Shown here: positions 56,842-64,000 of the stretch, in pieces
Numbering within the stretch: position 1 is the stretch's first letter
Layout: each line of letters opens with the position of its first letter
Assembly: GCA_011799875.1 (NCBI GenBank)
Contig: CM022303.1
Location: 429,645,108 to 429,709,107 of the forward strand
Direction: 5' to 3'
Source: Thinopyrum elongatum
Taxonomy: Eukaryota; Streptophyta; Magnoliopsida; Poales; Poaceae
DNA length: 64,000 bases
Translations under genes and position numbers: made by a program
The notes under the pieces: generated by a model
Databases searched by the model: none
Told to the model about the DNA's origin: nothing
Seen by the model: the letters and a program-made list of their open reading frames with translations, nothing else

Positions 56842-59275
56842 TTACAAATATAGGTTCAACCACGAATGCATAATTCGATGCACAGGTACATATACTGAAG
56901 AACTACAGAAGCACCAAGTAAAGAATGATGAACCACAGTTGTACCAAAGACTGTAAAGAGAGAGGCGAAAGACATTCTGGTTGCTGGAGAAGCTGAAGCG
57001 GAATACCCATATTGTGCCCTCCTCCATGCGTAATGCGCGCACGACTCTAGGCCAACCCCTTGTGATGGCTGCCCGTCCATCCTTCACTGTCTTCATTACG
57101 ACTTCTCGATGATCATTGTAGTCTGGATGAAATACTTTAACCTTCATTGCGTGTCCACCAATTATGTACTTTGCGAGGTAATCTTGAGTAAACTGCTTCG
57201 GGAACCACTGCGAACGAAAAAGATTCAGACATTGTTGTCTAACAACTCATTATGGGCAGTAAAAAGAGAAGGCTGCAGAGTTTGTAGTTACCATCCTGCA
57301 GCTCACTGTTGTGTTGGATAGAGCATAAACAAATAATTTGCTTGCCACCATTCGTATCTTTTTGCTAATAATCCTTATCAGTTTCCTCACTTGATGCTTG
57401 TTCATGAATATCTCATTGCCCCATATGCAAAAAGGGTCGATGCGTGGATCCTTGCCAAGGGCATATGTACCTACAAGCAACAAGTCAATATTAGAAGCTA
57501 ACAAGTGTCCAGGCCTGGATCTATATGCACTACATTATGGAACAATGGGGGAGTACAAGCCGAGGGATGAAGCTAACCTCGGCGGAAAATGGTGGCCACT
57601 CCCGTTGTTGTCCTGCATAAGTAGTGGAAAGGCATGATAAGTACGACAACCTTAACATCAAACAAATATAGCAAAGGTAAACAATATCATCTCCAAATGA
57701 TTGCTTGAATGTGTTGGTTTCAGCATGCTGTTAAAGCATATATAAAATGGAAGGCAGTGTTACCGACAGTAGGCTTAACAGCCATCAAATATTGCAATTC
57801 AAACTGGTATTGTTGAAAATGAATAGAACGTAGGTAATGCTTAAACATCACTGGATAAATGTGTAAAACTAAAATAAAGGGCATGTGTTAACTACACCAG
57901 GCATAACTGGAACCAAATATAGCCGTTCAAACTGGTATTGATGCAGTCGAGCGGCACAGTTCCGACTTGCACATAATGAACAACACATTGTGAATGACTG
58001 AAATAAACAAAGGCATAAATGATCAGTATAACAACCAAATATAGCCATTGAAAACTGGACATAGTCTCACTTCAACCAACCTAACAAGCAAATACAGATA
58101 AACATGGCATATGCTTGAAAACTAGACAAATGCTCACTGCAACCAACCTAACAAGCAAATACAGATAAACAAGGCATCTGCTTGAAAACTGGATAAATGC
58201 TAAAAAAAAGCAACCTAACAAGCAAATACAGATAAACAAGGCATCTGCTTGAAAACTGGACAAATGCTCACTGCAACCAAACTAAGAACCAAATACATAT
58301 AAACAAGGCATCGGCTCGATAACTGGAAAAATGCTCACTACAACCAACCTAACAACCAAACACAGATGAACAAGGCATCTACTCACTATAAACAACCAAA
58401 TATAGCCATTCGTGAAACTGAAGTGGACAATTCATACTTAAACATCACATAGCCCTATTGAACAATACATTTTTGCATAACTAAAATAATTAAACACAGC
58501 ACAGTTATAGCACCGCACGGCAAATGCTACTACAACAAAGGGTATGGGTTGGCAAGCTAGAAAAGGTAAGATTTGCTGATAGGATGTTGCCTCACATTGA
58601 ATGGACGGGACCCTTCCAGTTGGAAGAGCACATACCCATGGTGCGCTCTTTGATGTCACAGATGGGCTGTTTCACCTTGGAAGAACCTTTGTGGGTGCCC
58701 TCCTCATGGTCGTGGTCGTGGTCGATGAGATCTGACTTGGCAATTGAGGATTCCAAGCCGCCGCCGTAGAACGTGTCCTTCAGAAATGACAAAATGGGCT
58801 CGATGGCGTATAAGGATCGCAAATCCTTGACCGCTTGGCGGAGGAGATCAGCGGCAGGGCCGTCGAAGAGATCGACGGTGGTTGAACCAGAGGGGTTGGG
58901 GATGGACCACGTAACCTATGACATGGCCCGCGTGAAGCCGTCGCTGTCGACGAGCTTGATGTCATAGCCAGCTTTCCCGAGATACAGTAATACGCAAGCC
59001 CGCTGACATGAAGCCTTCGACATGGCAACATAGTCAACGTCTTCACCGGCTTCCGCGGTGACGTGTTGCTCCGGGATCAACAGGTCGGGGTGAACGGCGG
59101 CCACCTCGCCAACGCCCGCCGGAGAGGCCTCGCCAACGTCCGCCGGAGAGGCCATGATAAACCTCTTCTTGGCCGAATGCTCGTCGGGCTCCCCGGGATA
59201 CGTGGTCGAGGTTAGGCTACGACATTCTAGAGTAGGGGATGTGGATCTGGCGGGGAGGGACACCACAGGCCTCAT
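56842..59275 (-). pseudogene. B3-domain protein gene, four exons, one stop
   Basis: B3 proteins are plant DNA-binding factors. Exons: 59275-58596, 57612-57578 (35 nt), 57470-57292 (179 nt) and 57207-56842, all with GT-AG borders and phases that join in frame. Exon 1 starts MRPVVSLPARST (or M at 59155, MASPADVGEAS) and contains AVKDLRSLYAIEPILSFLKD and a His/Asp run; it has a TAG at 58916-58918. The 179-nt exon reads GTYALGKDPRIDPFCIWGNE and LFVYALSNTTVSCRM. The last exon reads WFPKQFTQDYLAKYIIGGHA, VVMKTVKDGRAAITRGWPRV and EEGTIWVFRFSFSS, a REM-like B3 half-domain with the GW and G-x-W-V-F motifs. Apart from the TAG the gene could be functional. Flanked by 'tcgcacacgg' CACTA repeats on both sides. 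Related to the 42-44 kb locus. Confidence 0.7.
58074..58382. repeat. ~65-bp tandem repeat in intron 1 of the B3 gene
   Basis: About five units of 'aacctaacaagcaaatacag' plus 'aaggcatctgcttgaaaact' and 'caaatgctcactgcaacc'. The first three are nearly identical and the last two more diverged. Confidence 0.85.
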
Positions 59276-60060
59276 CTAAAAACTCAGGGGAGTGGGGCGA
59301 TGGTATGGGAATCGCTAGGTAACCTGAACTTTATTATGTAAGCTAGGAGGAACGGTCAGACCGGCATGGGTTGGCGGCGGCGCCGGCGGCGTCGGTGCTG
59401 GCCGCGAGCTAGGGTTCAAGGGGGGAGGGGGGCGGGTGGGGGGACTGTGGGGGGGGGGGGATGGTGGTGTTTGAGGATACGCCGCGGCTACTAAATTTTT
59501 TAGTAATGGTGGGTGGAGATGATGGTGGACGAGGGAGGGCGACAGTTCAAATGCCTCGGCTACTATAATTTTACTATAAGGTCGGTGTTGGAGGAGTGTG
59601 GGTGACGGTTGAAGTACGGCGGCTACTAAAATTTGGGTAATGGAATTGAAGCGGGGCGGGAGTGCCCAAGATCGCGCACGGTCCAATAAGAATATGCTTG
59701 TATGATAATAAGGAAAAGTGGCGGAACCGCCGATTTTTGCAACGCTCAAGGCGGGTAGTTTGTTTTTATATTTCTTGCTAGCTGGTCTATCGCACACGGT
59801 TCATCCTAATTTCTAAATAAACTTACCCGCCTTTAGCTCGCGTAGTCGTGGTGATTTTATAGCGCACTTGCATCGCACACGGTTAAGCCAGTACCTCCAT
59901 CATTTGCTCGCGCTTGCGCAGTCGTGGTGATTTTACAGCGCACTTGCATCGCACACGGTTAAGCCAGTACCTGCACCATTTTGCTCGCGCTTGCGCAATC
60001 GTGGTGATTTTACAGTAAAAAAAATAACCTATAAAAACATTTTCTATAAATTAGCAAAAC
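59276..60060. other. Promoter side of the B3 gene and CACTA repeats
   Basis: Bases 59400-59460 are G-rich. 'aaattt(t)agtagccg' phrases occur (inverted) at 59490, 59560 and 59620, like the repeats upstream of the AP2 ORF. Two 78-bp direct copies of 'cacttgcatcgcacacggtt' plus 'aagccagtacct' and 'gctcgcgcttgcgca' follow at 59866-60010. No gene. Confidence 0.5.
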
Positions 60061-60088
60061 AAGGATGATCCCAAGGTTTATATAATAT

Positions 60089-60158
60089 GCAACTTCCCAC
60101 CGGGTCACCCATCCTTGGACTACTCCAGCCCGAGCACGCTTAACTTCTGCGTTCTATT
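60089..60158 (-). other. 5S rRNA-like segment (3' half)
   Basis: On the minus strand GAAGTTAAGCGTGCTCGGGC is followed by GGAGTAGTCCAAGGATGGGT and GACCCGGTGGGAAGTTGCAT. This is colinear with about nucleotides 45-110 of plant 5S rRNA, covering the A-box and C-box internal promoter elements, with scattered differences in the C-box side. The first 40 nt of 5S rRNA are not recognisable and there is no tandem 5S unit, so it is not a 5S gene. Cassandra-type TRIM LTRs and 5S-derived SINEs carry such segments. A partly complementary 'cgggtgggaag' lies at 60170. Confidence 0.7.
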
Positions 60159-60289
60159 CGACTAGGCTAGCGGGTGGGAAGCGGCACCTTGCTGATAGGA
60201 ATTGCCTCCTTGCCTTTAAGGCGTTTCACGCTGGTCACCCTATGGGACCTACTCCCTCCTGTCACGCACATTTGTTCTTTCAGAAACTG

Positions 60290-60655
60290 TGTGCGATATT
60301 TACATGGCTGGTGTGTCGCCGCCTAGCCTTCAATGAGCACTGACACTGGTAGCGGGAAACCGATGGGAGAAGAGGCGGGAAACCGATGAGAGGAGTGGCG
60401 GGAAACGGTAGCCTGTTTAGAAAACGTACAAGAGAAGGAAGCGTGAGCTAGCACGACGCATGCACACAGTGCTTACCCATGTACTGCATGTGCTGTCGAA
60501 AGGGCTGAGGGTTGCCGTTCGATCTGGGAGCATCCAACGGTGCAGACGTACAATCCGTGGGGTTTGGGTTCTGGCCAATCAGAACGCACAACTCAGATCA
60601 CGTGCGCAGCAGGGGGGAGGGGGGCATCGGCCACGGTTTGGTAGGCACACGGCTT
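60290..60655. other. Unique-looking spacer
   Basis: Contains one 'aactgtgtgcgatatt' motif at 60288 and three 'ggcgggaaaccgatg' repeats (60350-60410). No gene or terminus seen. Confidence 0.35.
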
Positions 60656-63450
60656 TCGTTTGGCCCTTTTATACACTAATTGAGTTTCCTAGGCATTTAA
60701 TGTCCATAATTCAAATCTGAACTTCAAATACATGCTCCAGTTCACCAAAATGGCTAGAAAAATTATACATGTGTCCTTGGGTGCATGTTTAGGTCCCATG
60801 CCAGGAATGGGAACGAATTACAACCGTACCGGCGTCCTGGCTCGTCCTCAAACATTTAGAATCTCGGTTTTTAAATCCCCATAAATCCTAAACTCACCAG
60901 AAAGTCATGAAAGTTGGCATGGTGTCACGTCATGGCGCATATATGTCGTGGTAAAAACATTGTCCAATTTGGGCCATGCTTTATTACAAACCTCTTACAA
61001 ACCGGAGCTTCTCTCAAAGAAGCCTCGTGGTTCCGTTAGGGAAACGTGTTCCCCTTGTGGCGAAATATAATCACTGCCTCTTTTCGCCTTGTATTTTCTT
61101 CTACGGGCAACGTGGAACGACAGGATATCCATGCTGGAATTTAAACTTATTCAGGGTTCGTTTGGCCTTTTTGTACACTAATTGAGTTTCATAGGCATTT
61201 AATGTCCATAATTCAAATCTCAACCTCAAATACATGCTCCAGTTCACCAAAATGGCTAGAAAAATTATACATGCATGTGTCCTTTGTTGCATGTTTAGGT
61301 CCCATGCCAGGAATGGGAACGAATTACAACCGTACCGGCGTCCTGGCTCGTCCTCAAACATTTGGAATCTCGGTTTTTAAATCCCCGTAAATCCAAAACT
61401 CACCAGAAAGTCATGAAAGTAGGCATGGTGTCACGCCATGGCACATATATGTCGTGGTAAAAACATTGTCCAATTTGGGCCAAGCTTTATTACAAACCTC
61501 TTACAAACCGGAGCTTCTCTCAACAAGAAGCCTCGTGGTTCCGATAGGGAAACGTGTTCCCCTTGTTGTCGAAATGTAATCACTGCCTCTTTTCGCCTTG
61601 TATTTTCTTCTATGGGCAACATGGAACGACATGATATCCATGCTGAAATTTAAACTTATTCAGGGTTTGTTTGGCCTTTTTATACACTAATTGGGATTCC
61701 TAGGCATTTAATGTCCATAATTCAAATCTGAACTACAAATACATGCTCAAGTTCACCAAAATGGCTAGAAAAATTGTACATGCATGTGTCCTTGGGTGCA
61801 TGTTTAATTAGGTCCCATGCCAAGAATGGGAACAAATTACAACCGTACCGGCGTCCTGGCTCGTCCTCAAACATTTGGAATCTCGGTTTTTAAATTCCGA
61901 TAAATCCAAAACTCACCAGAAAGTGGTGTCATGTCATGGCACATATATGTCATGGTAAAAACATTGCCAATTTGGGCTAAGCTTTATTACAAACCTCTTA
62001 CAAACCGGAGCTTCTCTCAACGAAGCCTGGTGGTTCTGATAGGAAAACGTGTTCCCCTTGTGGCGAAACGTAGTCGCTCCCTCTTTTCGCCTTGTATTTT
62101 CTTCTATGGGCAACATGGAACGACATGATATCCATGCTGAAATTTATACTTATTCAGGGTTCGTTTGGCCTTTTTATACACTAATTGAGTTTCCTAGGCA
62201 TTTAATGTCCATAATTCAAATCTGAACTACAAATACATGCTCTAGTTCACCAAAATGGCTAGAAAAATTATACATGTGTCCTTGGGTGCATGTTTAGGTT
62301 CCATGCCAGGAATGGGAATGAATTACAACCTGACCGGCGTCCTGGCTCGTCCTCAAACATTTGGAATCTCGGTTTTTAAATCCCCATATAAATCCAAAAC
62401 TCACCAGAAAGTCATCAAAGGTGTCATGGTGTCACGTCATGGCACATATATGTCGTGGTAAAAACATTGCCAATTTGGGCCAAGCTTTATTACAAACTCT
62501 TACAAACCGGTGCCTGTCGCAAGAACCCTCGTGGTTTTGATAGGGAAACGTGTCCCCTTGTGGGCCAAACGATAATCGCTCCCTCTTCTAGCCTCGTATT
62601 TTCTTCTACTCGCAACACAGAACAACGGGAGATTCACGCTGAACTTTGAAATTATTCAGGGTTTGTTTGACCCTTTTTATTCATTAATTGAGTTTTGTAG
62701 GCATTTAATGTCCATAATTCAAATCCGAACTACAAATACATGCTCCAGTGCACCAAAATGGCTAGAAAAAATGTACATGTGTCCTTGTTGTGCATGTTTA
62801 GGTCCCATGGAATGAATGGGAATGAATTCAACCGTCTCGCCGTCTTGCCTTGGCCACAAACATTGCGAATCTCGGTTTATAAATCTCTGTAAATCCAAAA
62901 CTCACCAGGAAATCATGAAACTTGGCAGGGTGTCACTACATGGTACATATAATTGTCCAATTTGGGCGAAGCTATATTACAAGCCTCTTACAAACCGAAG
63001 CTTCTCGCAACCCTCGTGGTTTCGGTGGGCGAAACGATAATCGTTGCCTCTTCAAGCCTTGAACTTTGTTTTCTACAGGCAACATAGAATAACAGGAGTG
63101 TCGTGCCGAAATTTGAAACTGTTTAGGGTTCGTTTGGCCATTGTATATATTATTACTAATAATTAAGTTTTCTACGCATTTAATGTAGTCCATAATTCAA
63201 ATTTGAACTACAAGCACATGCTCCAGTGAAGCAAAATGGGTGGGAAATCATACATGTGTCATTGGGTGCATGTTTAGGTCTCATTTAAGGAATGGGAATG
63301 AATTACAAACTTGTCGTCGTCCTGAAACATTGAGAATCTCGGTTTTTAAATCCTAGTAAATCAAAAACTCACCCAAAAAACATGAAACTTGGCATGGTTT
63401 CATGACATGGCACATATATGCCGTGGTAAAAAAAATCGTCCAATTTGAGA
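60656..63450 (+). repeat. ~500-bp tandem array, six units
   Basis: 'gcatttaatgtccataattc' recurs at 60693, 61195, 61704, 62198, 62701 and (variant) 63176, spacing 475-509 bp. Each unit carries 'catttggaatctcggttttt', 'catgtcatggcacatatatg', 'cttacaaaccggagcttctc' and 'cgccttgtattttcttctac'. The first four are most alike and the last two more diverged. The unit occurs singly and inverted at 28.9, 35.2 and 55.6 kb. Short ORFs in each copy are shadows of the repeat. Confidence 0.9.
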
Positions 63451-64000
63451 AGAGGCGCACACATTAGTAGCCAACGAAGTCCTTTTTGAAACAAAAAGCT
63501 GACACATTAATATCACAAATAGTTGTATTATATGAACCGTGTCAAAATTTAACCATACTCAGTGGCGTGCGTGCAGCTGTTTGATTAGACGGGACGAGCG
63601 TGAGAAGTCCGTCGTGCAGGCTCGACGGGACGCGTGCGAGCAGTCCATCGCGCAGGCTTGACGGGATGCGTGCATCCTGTCCACCTTGCAGGCTCGACGG
63701 GACACGTGCGAGCAGCAAGGCCGCCAATGCTCACCGGGAAATGAGCTCTTTGACCTCCATGCACCAGCCGCCACCCACCTCGCTCACAACTTCTCCATTA
63801 ATGGGTTAATTAAAGCGCCTGGACGGAGGGTTTTTTTAGGGGTGGACGGAGGGTGTTTGCTTGTGATCCCATGGCAGCATTTGCTTTGTTCGTGTTTTCA
63901 ACTCGTATTCCGGCCTAATTTAAATTGCCACATAGGGCAACGGATAATACGACGACAAATAAAATGGCAACAGATAGTACGACGACAAATTTACAATGGC
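63451..64000. repeat. 36-bp tandem repeats and right-edge sequence
   Basis: 'gcaggctcgacgggacgcgt' units at 63616, 63652 and 63688 form a 36-bp repeat (three copies). An inverted relative lies at 34850-35045. The rest to 64000 shows 'gacggagggt' doublets and 'gtacgacgacaaat' near the edge, with no gene seen. Confidence 0.65.

Noticed and set aside
60089..60158. Functional 5S rRNA gene
   Set aside because: The first third of 5S rRNA is missing, there are changes in the C-box side, and no tandem 5S unit or terminator context is present.
60656..63450. CRISPR-like array or regularly spaced gene cluster
   Set aside because: Units are ~500 bp without short constant repeats and unique spacers; this is a tandem repeat in a plant genome.

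Overview
This window is transposon-packed plant DNA from a large grass genome, almost certainly a Triticeae species (wheat, Aegilops, barley or a close relative). The evidence is an Angela/BARE-1-type Copia LTR (starts near GGAAATATGCCCTAGAGGC), Sabrina/WHAM-type Gypsy LTRs (TGATACGTCTCC...), an Au-type SINE, and CACTA transposons with CACTAC termini. There is no prokaryotic organisation. Almost every long ORF is a transposon protein or a captured gene fragment, and nearly all are broken. Family names are from recognition of motifs, not from a database search.

Layout. 1-19.9 kb is a retrotransposon nest. The oldest layer is a Sabrina-like internal region (17,056-19,910). An Angela-like Copia element inserted into it (5,684-6,719, 13,355-17,055). 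That element was in turn hit by a minus-strand Gypsy element (1-5,683) and by a complete non-autonomous Sabrina-like element (6,720-13,354; 1,570-bp LTRs, perfect ATAGG target duplications). 19.9-26.4 kb is a CACTA element with degenerate minus-strand exons, several of them tandemly duplicated. 26.4-28.2 kb is the 5' end of another Gypsy element.

28.2-64 kb is a complex of CACTA-type sequence: 'tgtgcgat' subterminal repeats and a ~500-bp unit present inverted on the left (28.9, 35.2 and 55.6 kb) and as six tandem plus-strand copies on the right (60.7-63.5 kb). Inside lie host-like gene copies: an F-box/LRR/FBD gene (29.7-34.0 kb) split by a 2.7-kb LTR-like insertion with ACATC duplications; an AP2-domain ORF followed by B3-domain exons (42.0-44.2 kb); a paralogous B3 gene on the other strand (56.8-59.3 kb); the start of an unknown gene cut by an LTR (49.1 kb); and a convergent pair of unknown genes (53.5-55.2 kb), one of which is an intact 202-codon ORF. 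Other items are a ~350-bp satellite array split by a 3-kb (TA)n-flanked element, an Au-like SINE, a solo LTR, a Z-DNA-prone minisatellite and a 5S-rRNA-like segment at 60.1 kb.

No transposase-sized ORF is visible, so the CACTA copies look non-autonomous. The most interesting signal is the set of transcription-factor-like genes in CACTA DNA. The two B3 loci keep identical exon sizes and phases (35 nt and 179 nt) despite divergent sequence, which implies an amplified, once-functional gene family travelling with the transposon.
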